Origin: Verrucomicrobiota bacterium
Lineage (GTDB): Bacteria; Verrucomicrobiota; Verrucomicrobiia; Verrucomicrobiales; Akkermansiaceae
Direction: 5' to 3'
DNA: 44,505 nucleotides
NCBI GenBank assembly: GCA_004293285.1
Contig: RDYF01000050.1
Coordinates: forward strand, 1 to 44,505
The translations under genes were made by a program, and so were the position numbers. The notes beneath the pieces are model-generated. The model saw only the letters and a list, made by a program, of their open reading frames with translations. It was not told where the DNA came from and ran no database searches. This document shows, piece by piece, positions 27,047 through 36,912 of this stretch (position 1 is its first letter; every line of letters begins with the position of its first letter).

Positions 27047-28486
27047 ATGTCTCTCGATCTCTTGCCTGAAACTCTCGACCAAGAAACCGCCGAAGCCGTC
27101 AACATCGACCGCTCGATTGGTGATTTCACCTTCCCCGAGCGCAATAAATTCGATGCAGGTCGCGGCCTTTCGGAAAAAACCATCGACTACATCTGCGATG
27201 TCAAAAACGATCCTCAGTGGGTCCGCGAATTCCGCCATCGCGCGCTTAAGGTCTTCCGCGACAAGCCCATGCCGACCAACTGGGCGACGGAGGACTTGAA
27301 CAACATCAATTTTGATGAAATCCGCTACTACCTGTCGGACGGCGAAAAACCCAAGCGCTCGTGGGACGATGTCCCTGCCGACGTCTTGGAAACGTTCGAA
27401 CGTCTCGGCATTCCCCAACAAGAGCGCGCTTTCCTCGCCGGCGTGGAAGCGCAGTTTGACTCGGAAGCCGCTTACTCGAATGTCAAAGAAGAGCTCACCA
27501 AGCAAGGCGTGATTTTTGTCAATTCGACCGAAGGATTGAAAGAGCACGAGGAAATTTTCCGACCATGGTTCGGCAAGGTCATTCCTACGGGCGACAATAA
27601 GTTTTCCGCACTGAACTCAGCCGTGTTTTCTGGTGGCTCGTTCATCTACATCCCCAAAGGCGTGAAGCTGAAGCAACCGCTGCAAGCGTATTTCCGCATC
27701 AACTCGGAATCGTTCGGCCAGTTTGAGCGCACGCTCATCATTGCCGATGAGGGCGCGGAGGTGATGTACATGGAAGGCTGCACCGCACCGAAGTTTGAAA
27801 CCGCCACATTGCACTCGGCCGTGGTGGAATTGGTTGCTCTCAAAGGTGCCAAAATCCAATACGTCACGGTACAAAACTGGTCGTCGAATGTCTTCAACCT
27901 CGTCACCAAACGCGGCCTGGCGATGGAAGATGCGGAGGTCCGCTGGATCGATTGCAACATCGGCTCGCGTCTCACCATGAAATACCCCGGCGTGGTGATG
28001 AAGGGCCGTCGTGCTCGCGGCGAAGTGATTTCGATCGCCCTCGCCAATACCGGCCAACACCAGGACACCGGTGCGAAAATGATCCACGCCGCCGATGAAA
28101 CGACATCGAACGTTGTCTCGAAGTCGATCTCGGTCGGCACGGGCCGCTCGACCTATCGCGGCCAAGTGCACATTCCAAAGCATCTGAAAGGCTGCAAGAA
28201 TAATACCGAGTGTGATGCTTTGCTGATCAATACGAAATCGCGCACCGACACCTACCCCGCCATTACGGTCAAAGGCAATCAACACGCCACACAGCACGAA
28301 GCGAGTGTCAGCCAAGTTTCGCAAGAAATGCTTTTCTACATGATGCAACGTGGCATCAGCGAGGGCGCTGCGATGTCCCTGGCCGTCAATGGCTTCATCA
28401 ATGATCTGGTGCGTGAGTTCCCGATGGAATACAGCGTCGAGCTCAAACGCCTGATCGACCTCGAAATGGAAGGCAGCGTGGGTTGA
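27047..28486 (+). CDS. sufB: Fe-S cluster scaffold protein SufB
   Basis: A 479-residue SufB, family length, with the beta-helix core ('[41 protein letters not shown]') and the Cys-bearing segment '[17 protein letters not shown]', whose cysteines help accept sulfur. It also carries '[18 protein letters not shown]' and the C-terminal '[23 protein letters not shown]'. Together with SufC and SufD it forms the assembly complex. A hairpin follows it before sufD. Confidence 0.96.
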   Translation: MSLDLLPETLDQETAEAVNIDRSIGDFTFPERNKFDAGRGLSEKTIDYICDVKNDPQWVREFRHRALKVFRDKPMPTNWATEDLNNINFDEIRYYLSDGEKPKRSWDDVPADVLETFERLGIPQQERAFLAGVEAQFDSEAAYSNVKEELTKQGVIFVNSTEGLKEHEEIFRPWFGKVIPTGDNKFSALNSAVFSGGSFIYIPKGVKLKQPLQAYFRINSESFGQFERTLIIADEGAEVMYMEGCTAPKFETATLHSAVVELVALKGAKIQYVTVQNWSSNVFNLVTKRGLAMEDAEVRWIDCNIGSRLTMKYPGVVMKGRRARGEVISIALANTGQHQDTGAKMIHAADETTSNVVSKSISVGTGRSTYRGQVHIPKHLKGCKNNTECDALLINTKSRTDTYPAITVKGNQHATQHEASVSQVSQEMLFYMMQRGISEGAAMSLAVNGFINDLVREFPMEYSVELKRLIDLEMEGSVG

Positions 28487-28491
28487 TCGAT

Positions 28492-28528
28492 CGCGCCTCG
28501 ATCTGTTCGCTTGACGGATCGAGGCGCG
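28492..28528 (+). promoter_or_regulatory. Hairpin between sufB and sufD
   Basis: CGCGCCTCGATC and GATCGAGGCGCG pair perfectly over 12 bp around a 13-base loop, six bases after the sufB stop. No T-run follows, so it is not a classical terminator. It could protect the sufCB part of the transcript or reduce sufD expression. Confidence 0.55.
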
Positions 28529-28584
28529 CCGCTCGCCACGCATCCGTCACTCACCTCATTCCCTGTTAGATCCTCTTTTTCACC

Positions 28585-29880
28585 ATGCCCACTTCCCTTT
28601 CCTATCCCGCTCTTCTCGATCAGCCTACTTCGTCTTCTGCGCTGCATCCGCAGTGGTTTGCCACGGCGCAAGCCGAAGCTTGGCAGCAATTCCTCGCGAC
28701 TCCTGCCCCGCGACGCAATGATGAAACTTGGCGTTTTTCGACGATTTCGCAGCTCGATTTTGCCGATTTCCAACGCGCGGGTTTTCACGGCGATGCCAGT
28801 GCCTGGATCGCACAATCCACCGGTGTCGCCGATGCCGCCGCCACTTTGGTGTTTGTCAATGATACGCTCGTTCACCAATCCAGCCAACTCCCCGAGGGAG
28901 TGATCTGCTTGCCCTTGGCCGATGCTTTGATCACGCATCCAGAACTGGTGAAGGAATACTTCATGCGTCACGCGACGAAGCTTGGCTCTGCCAAATGGGC
29001 TGCCCTGCATGCAGCGCACTTGACCAATGGCGTCTTCCTCCACGTGCCCGCTGGCGTCGTGTTGGAGAACCCCGTGCAGATTTTCCACTGGGCTCACGGC
29101 GACCGCACCACGATGCTTCCCCACACGCTCATCGTGGCCGAAAAAGGTTCTTCCGTTCGCGTCATCGAAACCTTCCAGTCGACCGATGACTCTTCCGCTT
29201 CTCTTACCATCGCGGTCAATGACCTGGTCGCTCAGCCAGAAGCGCAGCTGGACTATGTGGTGGTTCAAGCCCTCAATGAGCAAAGCAAGGTCATCACCAT
29301 CAATGCGAGCGAAGTGGAAAAGCAAGCGAAGTCGACCAGCTTCCTGCTCAGCACGGGAGCCGCATGGGCGCGCAGTGAATCGATTTCTCGATTGAAAGGC
29401 GAAGAGGCGAGTTCTTTCATGCTCGCGGTTTCGGTGCCAACCGGCGACCAGGAGTATGACCAACGCACTTTCCAGCATCACATTTCCGCCGGTGCTCACT
29501 CGGACTTGCTCTACAAAAATTCGCTCTACGGCGAAGCGCGCACGATTTTTTCGGGCCTGATTTTTGTCGATGAAGGCGCACACCGCACCGATGCCTATCA
29601 AACGTGCCGCAATCTGTTGATGACCGACACCTGCGAGGCCAATTCGATGCCGGGTCTGGAAATCAATGCCGATGACGTGAAATGCAGCCACGGCAGCACC
29701 AGCGCGCAAATCAGCGACGAGGAAATTTACTACCTGCGTGCGCGCGGCATCGATGCCCCCACGGCTCGCCAGCTGATCGCTCGAGGTTTCTCGATCGAAG
29801 TCATTGAGCGCCTCGGTCATGAAGCAACGGAGGCCTACGTGCTGCGTTTCCTCGATCAAAAATTCGCCTCGCTCCGCTAA
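28585..29880 (+). CDS. sufD: Fe-S cluster assembly protein SufD
   Basis: A 431-residue SufB-like protein with the SufD pattern: variable N-terminal helices, then a beta-helix ('GVFLHVPAGVVLENPVQIFHW', 'LIVAEKGSSVRVIETF') and 'DTCEANSMPGLEINADDVKCSHGSTSAQISDEEIYYLRARGI', which contains the conserved Cys/His positions near the C-terminus. No sufS, sufU or sufE gene follows, so sulfur donation must be encoded elsewhere. The stop overlaps the convergent lipoprotein gene. Confidence 0.94.
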   Translation: MPTSLSYPALLDQPTSSSALHPQWFATAQAEAWQQFLATPAPRRNDETWRFSTISQLDFADFQRAGFHGDASAWIAQSTGVADAAATLVFVNDTLVHQSSQLPEGVICLPLADALITHPELVKEYFMRHATKLGSAKWAALHAAHLTNGVFLHVPAGVVLENPVQIFHWAHGDRTTMLPHTLIVAEKGSSVRVIETFQSTDDSSASLTIAVNDLVAQPEAQLDYVVVQALNEQSKVITINASEVEKQAKSTSFLLSTGAAWARSESISRLKGEEASSFMLAVSVPTGDQEYDQRTFQHHISAGAHSDLLYKNSLYGEARTIFSGLIFVDEGAHRTDAYQTCRNLLMTDTCEANSMPGLEINADDVKCSHGSTSAQISDEEIYYLRARGIDAPTARQLIARGFSIEVIERLGHEATEAYVLRFLDQKFASLR

Positions 29881-30605
29881 GGCACGAGAATCAACGAATC
29901 GACGTAGAGCTGAGACGGGCCTTGAGCTCGTTTCAGCCCTACGGGCGTCTGCGGCAACTCAGCCACGCAACGCCACCCTTTGCTACGGTTTTCGCAGCGC
30001 ACGATTCCGCGCAATTTCCTGCCTCCCATGGGGTCGATGTAGTCGAACGCGAACGACGTCTTATCGCCCTCGGGATGGGGCAAAATGCCCAAAACGGTGA
30101 TGAAATGGGAGTCGATCACCTGATACCCCGCATAGCGACGCAAGCCGACGACAGGAGGAAAGCCCGCACGCAGCGAGCGAGCGATGCGACTGTAGATTCG
30201 ACCCGCATGATCGCTCGACTGCGGAATCCATAGTCGGACCGACGGCGCTTGATGGCCCTTCAACAGCTCATTGGTGACATCGGCAAGGTCCGCAGCATTG
30301 ATGCCACGACGCGACCATCGACGACGCTGCGGGATATGACGCGAACCTTTCGCTCCTTGATGCAAAACAATGTCGCGCAGTTGCTTGGCATCGGTATCCC
30401 CTGGGATCGCCCGCGCCGCCGCTTGATGAGCCACCGAACCATGGCGCAGAGCATTGAGCACCGCCGTCGGTCCACAGACATTGCCGGCGAGCGACAATTG
30501 ATCGGCCACCGCCGCTTCCCTTTGGGGCGCATAGACGGGGGAAGTAGGCGCGCATTGCGAAAGCACAAAGGCAGTCAACAAAAGAAAAATCCATCGATAT
30601 CTCAT
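29877..30605 (-). CDS. Lipoprotein with a papain-like (C39-type) cysteine-peptidase fold
   Basis: A 242-residue protein starting at ATG 30605, which overlaps the TGA of the PhoD-like gene in a TGATG. Signal peptide with lipobox 'VLSQC' (Cys18). The sequence 'NVCGPTAVLNAL' (Cys44) followed by 'VIDSHFITVLGI' (His167) and 'DYIDPMGG' (Asp191) has the Cys-His-Asp order of C39/papain-like peptidases. An envelope-anchored protease or transpeptidase-like hydrolase is inferred; the substrate is unknown. Confidence 0.7.
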   Translation of the reverse strand: MRYRWIFLLLTAFVLSQCAPTSPVYAPQREAAVADQLSLAGNVCGPTAVLNALRHGSVAHQAAARAIPGDTDAKQLRDIVLHQGAKGSRHIPQRRRWSRRGINAADLADVTNELLKGHQAPSVRLWIPQSSDHAGRIYSRIARSLRAGFPPVVGLRRYAGYQVIDSHFITVLGILPHPEGDKTSFAFDYIDPMGGRKLRGIVRCENRSKGWRCVAELPQTPVGLKRAQGPSQLYVDSLILVP

Positions 30606-31636
30606 CACTTCGATTTGGGCTCTGGGGGTGAATTTCGCCGTGCGGGCGCACGCATCGACAGACTCTGCGCCACGTCGCCATCTTGATTGTGAATCTGCCC
30701 CGTCAGGACCGGTGGTTGACGTGACCAATCAATGTTGAGCGAACCAAAATTGTTGTCGGTGTAAGGAACTCCCACACGATGCCGATTCACCTCTTTGGCA
30801 TTGCGTCCGCGCGATTGCGTGAGTGCGCTCGAAGTGAAATCCACCAATTGATAATCCAGCCAGTCCTTGGGCGCTTGCGAAATTTCCGCAAGGTGGCGAT
30901 CGCCACTCCAGATCAGCACGGGTGGCATCTTCGGCTGCGCGAGCAATTTTCGCAAACGCTCACGCTCTTTCGGGAAATTCGCCCACTTTTCAAAACGATG
31001 TTCTTCCGCGACTACTTGGATGCTGGAGACCAGCACATTAATCTGCGCTCGACTTTGCTGCAAGGTGCGCTCCAGCCACTTCCACTGCGCCTCTCCCAAC
31101 ATATCGCCATCGCTGCCTTTGCGGTCGCGAAACGAGCGAGTATCGAGCAAAATCAAGCGCACTTGCTGACCTTTCGGACCGTAGAGGTAGGTCGCGTAAA
31201 TGCCCTGTTGCTGTCGACGCTGCGACCGCGCCGGCTCTTGCAAGAAATCCAGAAAGGCCGCCTGAGACTCTGCTCGTATCGGGTTTTCTTTGCCTGCATC
31301 GTTGTCCCCGTAGTCGTGATCGTCCCAAGTGCCAATCACCGGACAAAGAGCACTCAACGCACGGTAGCTAGGTCGCGATTGCTGCAATCGGTATTTTTCG
31401 CGCAGCACTTTGGGGTTTTCGCTATCGCCATAAATCACATCGCCCATCCACACAAACAGCTGGGGCCGATAGGACAAAATGGCGTCAAAAATCGGCGCGG
31501 GCTTGGATTCGTGACAACAAGAAGCAAAAACAATTCGCGAAAGCGGCGCAGCGGAGTTCGATTGACCGTACAAGTCATGCGCGAACAGCGCAGCAGCCAT
31601 ACCGATCCAGAGGGAAATCGAACGAATCTGCAACAT
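30605..31636 (-). CDS. PhoD-like alkaline phosphatase/phosphodiesterase, exported
   Basis: A 343-residue protein of the PhoD-like metallophosphatase fold, ATG 31636, signal peptide to about residue 25. Metal-ligand motifs are present: 'IVFASCCHESKPAPIFDAI', 'VWMGDVIYGD', 'GTWDDHDYGDND' and 'LIWSGDRHLAEIS'. It hydrolyses phosphomono- or diesters in the periplasm. It is translated together with the following lipoprotein (TGATG overlap) and begins 23 bases after the RseP-like gene. Confidence 0.9.
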   Translation of the reverse strand: MLQIRSISLWIGMAAALFAHDLYGQSNSAAPLSRIVFASCCHESKPAPIFDAILSYRPQLFVWMGDVIYGDSENPKVLREKYRLQQSRPSYRALSALCPVIGTWDDHDYGDNDAGKENPIRAESQAAFLDFLQEPARSQRRQQQGIYATYLYGPKGQQVRLILLDTRSFRDRKGSDGDMLGEAQWKWLERTLQQSRAQINVLVSSIQVVAEEHRFEKWANFPKERERLRKLLAQPKMPPVLIWSGDRHLAEISQAPKDWLDYQLVDFTSSALTQSRGRNAKEVNRHRVGVPYTDNNFGSLNIDWSRQPPVLTGQIHNQDGDVAQSLSMRAPARRNSPPEPKSK

Positions 31637-31659
31637 CGACAATCAGACCTGGTGTTCGA

Positions 31660-33060
31660 TTACGGCGCAAAGCGAATCGGTTCGTTTTTTTCTTTAGGTC
31701 CCACAAAGCCCCCAATGTCCTTGGAGGTAATGTAGAGAAACAGACTGATCAACACCAGCGCGCAAGCCGATTGCACATACTCCAAGATGCGCGCCTGCAC
31801 CGGACGTCGCGAAATCCACTCCATCAGGGCCAGGGTCGTGTGTCCACCATCGAGCACGGGGAAGGGCAACATGTTGAAGATGGCCAAGTTCACGTTGATC
31901 AAAACCATGAAACTCAACAAGCGCAACCAGCCGTTTTGATCGGTATTGAGCAAATCAAATTTTGCCTTCGCAATGCTGATCGGACCGCTGAGTTGGTCGA
32001 CGCCAATGCTCGACTGCGGTGAAAACAGTGCGGTGAAGGTTGCCAGCATCATTTTGACACTGTCCTTGCACTGCTTGATGGGGCTGGGATGAACGATGTG
32101 AGAATCGATCAGACCCGAGGTGTCCCAGGCAATGCCGAGCATCGGTTTTTGATTCGCTGGCGTCAGCGGGGCGGCGGGCTGCAAGGCGACGTCGAATGTC
32201 TTATCGCCGCGCTTCACGGTGGCCAAGGTCGACGCAAAATCCCGGTCGGCAAGGTATTGCGAAATTTGCGGAGTGCTCCACACCTTAATGCCATCGAGCG
32301 CGACAATCTCATCGCCCGGCTGCAATCCTGCTTTTTCCGCAGGACTGTTGGGCATCAGCGATTGAACCAATGCCGGATTGACCGCTGCGATGCCCACTTG
32401 TCTCATGGCGCGCCGCTGATACCAGGCGGTTTGCTCTGTTTCAAACGAAGACCTGATGACGCGCGGTCCATTCTCGCCCGTGCGCATGACCGTAAATTCG
32501 ATGGCATCGCCCTCGCTGAGCACGATGTTTTCCGTGATGCAGTCGAGCCCTCCCATGAAGCCTTCCACGGGTCGACCATTGACCGCGAGAATTTTATCGC
32601 CCAGCGCAAAACCGGCTCGCTCGGCGGGGCTGTCTTTTTTGATGAAACCGACCTGCGTCGTATTGACGCGATCCTGCGGCTTACCGATCACCCACACGCC
32701 CAATCCAAGAACCAAGGCCAAGCCCAGAGAAAAGAGAGGTCCGGCGACGGCGACGATGATTTTGTCCAGTGGGGAAATCGGCGGCAAAGGCTCCGCATCT
32801 TCACGATCGCCCTCTAACGCTTGCATCGGAGCCATTTGCGGCAGCGCCACAAATCCCCCTGCGGGAATCCACCCCAAACCATACTGCACCCCGCCGATGT
32901 TTTTCGACCACAAGGGCTTACCAAACCAAATTTGGAACTTTTCCACCTTCAAGCCACGCCAGCGCGCTGCGATAAAATGCCCCAGTTCATGGACAAAAAT
33001 CATGATGTTGAAACTCACGATCACCGTGAGAATGAGCAAAAGTTGTTTCAAAGTATCCAT
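31660..33060 (-). CDS. rseP: RseP-like site-2 membrane metalloprotease (M50)
   Basis: A 466-residue integral membrane zinc protease; ATG 33060 gives 'MDTLKQLLLILTVIVSFNIMIFVHELGHF'. Zinc motif HELGH at 24-28, two PDZ domains in the periplasmic region (about 115-190 and 205-290) and the third metal ligand in 'NMLPFPVLDGGH' near residue 415. Such proteases cut anti-sigma factors and signal peptides within the membrane. It lies downstream of the anchored HtrA protease, and the pair resembles a DegS-RseP cascade. Confidence 0.93.
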   Translation of the reverse strand: MDTLKQLLLILTVIVSFNIMIFVHELGHFIAARWRGLKVEKFQIWFGKPLWSKNIGGVQYGLGWIPAGGFVALPQMAPMQALEGDREDAEPLPPISPLDKIIVAVAGPLFSLGLALVLGLGVWVIGKPQDRVNTTQVGFIKKDSPAERAGFALGDKILAVNGRPVEGFMGGLDCITENIVLSEGDAIEFTVMRTGENGPRVIRSSFETEQTAWYQRRAMRQVGIAAVNPALVQSLMPNSPAEKAGLQPGDEIVALDGIKVWSTPQISQYLADRDFASTLATVKRGDKTFDVALQPAAPLTPANQKPMLGIAWDTSGLIDSHIVHPSPIKQCKDSVKMMLATFTALFSPQSSIGVDQLSGPISIAKAKFDLLNTDQNGWLRLLSFMVLINVNLAIFNMLPFPVLDGGHTTLALMEWISRRPVQARILEYVQSACALVLISLFLYITSKDIGGFVGPKEKNEPIRFAP

Positions 33061-33144
33061 GCAGCGCGGTGGGAAGCTTACAAGCAAATTGCTTCTGCGC
33101 AAGGAGTAACCCGTCCGATGATAGGAAAATTTCGCACCATCTTG

Positions 33145-34629
33145 TTATTTTTTCGATGTTGACGAAAAAGCGGGCAAGGTCACGATCACGACACGTCGAT
33201 CGCGAATCAGTGTGATCTTGGTGTCTTGGCGCAACATCGAGGCGATGCATTGCTGATAAAAATCTGCCGCATCAATGATTTTGTCATCATTCACCGCAAT
33301 GATCAAATCGTTGAGCATCAAGCTCGCCGCAGCGCCATGGGGGTCGACGCGTGTCACGGCGACACCACTGAGCCCGCTGGCCGACTCCGCTGCATTCAGC
33401 GATCGCACCATCAAGCCCAGTTGACGCAGCGCTTCTTCGGTGCGTTGTGATCTCGACGTCTGCTCTGCGAGCGAAGAAAGGTTGTCGGCCACTTTGGTGC
33501 GCAAGGTCAACATTTCCCCGCTGCGCCAGGTTTTCAGCACCACTTCTTGGCCCAACTCGGTGCGCTGCAATGCTTGAATGACCTGAATCGGCGAGGAAAC
33601 CAACTTGTCGTTGAATTCGACAATCACATCGCCACGCTTCAACCCCGCAGCAGCGGCGGGGGAGTTTTCGATGACATCGATCACCAGAGCGCCCACAGCG
33701 CGATCGTAACCAATCGCCTGCTGCACGCGATCGTCGATCGGATGCAAGCGCACACCAAGGTAGCCATGGACGGGTCGACCTTTTTCCAAGATCTGCTTGA
33801 GCGATTGGTTGACATCGTTCGAGGGAATCGAAAAACCCACTCCTTGGAAGCCAGGATTCGATTTATCGGGAGAGTAGATCGCCACATTGATGCCGACAAT
33901 TTCGCCCTGAAGATTGACCAGAGGTCCGCCGGAGTTTCCGGGATTGATCGCGGCATCCGTTTGAAACAAATCTCCTTGCTGATCGGAAATGGCGCGCTCT
34001 TTCGCCGAAATGATCCCCTGTGTCACGGTTTCTCCAAGACCAAAAGGATTGCCCACGGCAAAAACGATTTGCCCCACTTTGACTTGCGAGGAATCACCCA
34101 TTTTGAGAGGCACAAAAGGCCCCGGCGCTTGGATTTTGAGAACCGCGATGTCGAGCAATCGATCTTCGCCAATCAATACGGCCGCATAGGACTCGCCATT
34201 GTGGAGTTTGACCTGAATTTGCGTCTGCCCTGCGATGACATGCTGGTTGGTCACGACGTGCCCTTCTTGGGTCACGATCACCCCCGAACCTTGCCCTTGG
34301 GTCATCTGCCGCTGCATGTGCGGACGCCCCCAAGGATCGCGCAACAATTGTTCGCGCACCCCTGCTGTGTCGATGCTGACCACCGAAGGCACCACCGCTT
34401 GGGTCAATTTGGCATACTCGTTGTTGAGCCGGGAAAGCAGCTCAACATCGCTCATCTCCAACGGCGCGCGCTCGGACATCGTATATGCCTCAGGTTGGAA
34501 AGTCTGAGGCGATTTCCCCCACGAGCCAAAACTGGCACCCGTTCTCCAGGCGCGTAAGAGGGAGACAATGACAAAGGCCGTGAGCGCCACCAAAATCAGA
34601 GAAAAAAATCGACGGAGGGATGAGCTCAT
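33145..34629 (-). CDS. Membrane-anchored HtrA/DegP-type serine protease with two PDZ domains
   Basis: A 494-residue protein, ATG 34629, with an N-terminal hydrophobic anchor (about 8-27). The trypsin-like catalytic triad is complete: His130 ('VVTNQHVIAG'), Asp160 ('RLLDIAVLK') and Ser233 ('NPGNSGGPL'). PDZ1 is around 305-385 and a PDZ2 around 410-490. It is a periplasmic protease/chaperone of the DegP/DegS class; the uncleaved anchor makes it DegS-like. It is 84 bases upstream of the RseP-like gene. Confidence 0.92.
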   Translation of the reverse strand: MSSSLRRFFSLILVALTAFVIVSLLRAWRTGASFGSWGKSPQTFQPEAYTMSERAPLEMSDVELLSRLNNEYAKLTQAVVPSVVSIDTAGVREQLLRDPWGRPHMQRQMTQGQGSGVIVTQEGHVVTNQHVIAGQTQIQVKLHNGESYAAVLIGEDRLLDIAVLKIQAPGPFVPLKMGDSSQVKVGQIVFAVGNPFGLGETVTQGIISAKERAISDQQGDLFQTDAAINPGNSGGPLVNLQGEIVGINVAIYSPDKSNPGFQGVGFSIPSNDVNQSLKQILEKGRPVHGYLGVRLHPIDDRVQQAIGYDRAVGALVIDVIENSPAAAAGLKRGDVIVEFNDKLVSSPIQVIQALQRTELGQEVVLKTWRSGEMLTLRTKVADNLSSLAEQTSRSQRTEEALRQLGLMVRSLNAAESASGLSGVAVTRVDPHGAAASLMLNDLIIAVNDDKIIDAADFYQQCIASMLRQDTKITLIRDRRVVIVTLPAFSSTSKK

Positions 34630-34695
34630 AGACAAAGCGAACGAAATCAGTAAACAACAGAGTCGCCTCGCCGACAAGGAGAAAGCATGCAAAGC

Positions 34696-35739
34696 CTAAC
34701 CGACACCTGGGTCTTGCAAAAGCTCTTGAAAGCCACAAAACAAGCGCGACTGCTCAGGCGGCACATCCGCCAGCGGCTCGTCGTGGTCCAGCTGCCCACG
34801 GCACAAGCGGAAAAATTCCTCGGCAGTGCGCATCCGCCGCATGTCGTGCTCGAATTCCTCCCCCAGCCCCTGCACGATGTAGAGCATGGTTTTTTTCATG
34901 CGCTGGATGTGGTGCACTTCGTGAAACTCTTTGCTCTCCCGCGCCAATTCGTCGTAGAGCTCTTCGATGTAGCCGAGCAAATCCCGACCGGTGGGTTGAA
35001 ACACCGCTTCCCCCCGATAGCGAGCGCGCAGTTGATCGAAGATCCACGGATTGCGTATCGCCCCGCGCCCGATCATTAACCCCGCCGCTCCAGTGAGCTG
35101 ATGGTAGCGCACGCCCGATGCCACATTGACGACGTTGCCATTGGCAATCACGGGACAATCTAGCGCCTCGACAGCGCGCGCAATGCAGTGAGGGCGCACG
35201 GGTGTTTGATAGCGATCCGCCACAGTGCGACCGTGAATCGTTAGCCCATCGATGGCATGACGGGAAAATACCGCCAACAATTCCTCAAATTCCCGCTCCT
35301 CGGCAAAACCCACTCGTGTCTTGACGGTGAAACGAGTCGGGATCACTTCGCGCAAGGCTCCCAACATCCGATCGACTTCTTGCGGATGACGCAATAACCC
35401 ACCACCCGCATTTTTGCCGCATACGGTCGGACTCGGGCAACCTAAGTTCAAATCAATCCCCGCGATGTTTTCTCGCAAAAGAACTTTGGCCTCTTTGACC
35501 ATCGCCTCGGGATCAGAGCCGATGATTTGTGCAAAAATCGGTATGCCGGTCTCGTTTTCACGGATCGACCGCAAGATGTAGCGATCGGGCTTGGATGCCG
35601 GATGCACACGAAAAAATTCGGTCACAAACCAATCCGGACCACCTCGACGCGCCATCACGCGCATGAAGGGGAGGTCGGTGACGTTTTGCATCGGCGCCAA
35701 TACCAATGCCGGATGAATTGATGGTAGGAAATCCCTCAC
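34696..35739 (-). CDS. dus: tRNA-dihydrouridine synthase
   Basis: A 347-residue flavin enzyme reducing uridine to dihydrouridine in tRNA D-loops. GTG at 35739 ('RDFLPSIHPALVLAPMQNVTDLPF') is the best start, because the frame upstream would run through the LpxR-like gene. FMN/catalytic motifs: 'LAPMQNVTDLPF', 'DLNLGCPSPTVCGKNAGGGLL' (active Cys) and 'GAAGLMIGRGAIRNPWIF'. A GGGGAAG sits 11 bases before the GTG. Which Dus subfamily it is cannot be decided from sequence alone. Confidence 0.93.
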   Translation of the reverse strand: MRDFLPSIHPALVLAPMQNVTDLPFMRVMARRGGPDWFVTEFFRVHPASKPDRYILRSIRENETGIPIFAQIIGSDPEAMVKEAKVLLRENIAGIDLNLGCPSPTVCGKNAGGGLLRHPQEVDRMLGALREVIPTRFTVKTRVGFAEEREFEELLAVFSRHAIDGLTIHGRTVADRYQTPVRPHCIARAVEALDCPVIANGNVVNVASGVRYHQLTGAAGLMIGRGAIRNPWIFDQLRARYRGEAVFQPTGRDLLGYIEELYDELARESKEFHEVHHIQRMKKTMLYIVQGLGEEFEHDMRRMRTAEEFFRLCRGQLDHDEPLADVPPEQSRLFCGFQELLQDPGVG

Positions 35740-35762
35740 GCTGACGAAATCTTCCCCGCTTG

Positions 35763-36824
35763 TTAGAACTGCATCCGCACGCTCACCGTGCCAAAATTGG
35801 CATCGCCCGGCTGCTCCTGATACTCCTCCGTCCGCCACGTATGCGCGTAGCTGATTTCCATAGCGCGCAAACGCCAGCCTATGCCCGCATACACTTCTCC
35901 GACAAAAGGCTCGCGGGTATTTCCTGTGGAAAAACCACTGAACAAGGGCCCATCGAGGGTCGCATCGTGCGCAATCGCATAGCCCCGACATCCACTCAAC
36001 ACATACAGCGACCAAGGATGCGCTTCGTGAAAATCGGCGTCGACAAATTTGTGCGTATACGCCGTTTCACTCAGGCGCGGATCGCTGAAATCGGTGGGCA
36101 GATACAAACCATACCGCACCATTCCCCCCATCTGGGCGGTCGTGCGAAAGGTTCCTAGTCGCGCACCCCATTCCGTGAACCCATCGAAACTCACGATTTC
36201 GCTGAAACTGCCAAAGGCAATCCGACGTCGTTGCAGGAATGATAAGTCCGCCGTCACTTCGGTCGGGATCTGATTGTCCCAACCACGAAATTCGTCGATG
36301 TTCCTCACATCATGGATGAAGTTCTGCGCGTCTTCGGCAAAGGAGTATTTTCCCGTGATGCCGATCAGGAACTCCACAGTATTGAGCTTTTTCCGGTCTT
36401 TGGCATGCAGCGAAAATCCGAGGGCCGTCCAACCGGCGTAGCGTCTTTGTCCTGCGGGTTGCACGCGCGATGCAAATTCCTCCGGCGTGAACATCAGCTG
36501 GGTCACGGAAAATCCGTAATTGTAGGCCACCTCGTTCGGCTTCTCAAAACGAGTGAATTGTTGGATCGACTTGAAGGACTGGTGGTCGCCGGTCAAAGGC
36601 CGCAGTAAGCGTTGGATCGAGCCAATGTCGCTCATCTTGCGGTTTCCCGAAATCCACGAGAGCCGCGCGCCGTTGGTGTAGTCCTGATCGCGATTGCCAA
36701 AAAGGTCGTTGTCCAAATAAAAAGTCAGATAGCCCGAGCCAAAATCGAAAGGGACATCGTTCGATGCATGCACAGGCATGATCAGTCCACTCAGACCAGT
36801 AAGCCAAATCAACCAACGCGCCAT
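35763..36824 (-). CDS. LpxR-like outer-membrane lipid A 3'-O-deacylase (DUF2219)
   Basis: A 353-residue beta-barrel protein, ATG 36824, signal peptide to about Ala20, ending in the typical C-terminal Phe ('VSVRMQF'). The family motif 'YLDNDLFGNRDQDYTNGARLSW' (residues 37-58) carries the Asn/Asp and Thr residues important for LpxR activity, and 'FIHDVRNIDEFRGWDNQI' provides the conserved His. LpxR removes an acyloxyacyl group from lipid A. Whether this protein has that substrate is inferred from the family. Confidence 0.88.
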   Translation of the reverse strand: MARWLIWLTGLSGLIMPVHASNDVPFDFGSGYLTFYLDNDLFGNRDQDYTNGARLSWISGNRKMSDIGSIQRLLRPLTGDHQSFKSIQQFTRFEKPNEVAYNYGFSVTQLMFTPEEFASRVQPAGQRRYAGWTALGFSLHAKDRKKLNTVEFLIGITGKYSFAEDAQNFIHDVRNIDEFRGWDNQIPTEVTADLSFLQRRRIAFGSFSEIVSFDGFTEWGARLGTFRTTAQMGGMVRYGLYLPTDFSDPRLSETAYTHKFVDADFHEAHPWSLYVLSGCRGYAIAHDATLDGPLFSGFSTGNTREPFVGEVYAGIGWRLRAMEISYAHTWRTEEYQEQPGDANFGTVSVRMQF

Positions 36825-36912
36825 GGAGTCAGCATAATCAAAAAATGCGCAGTTGCGAGATTTTTTTAACGGCTTGACGCAACAACATTGTGCCGATGAT
36901 TCTTTCGCTTGC

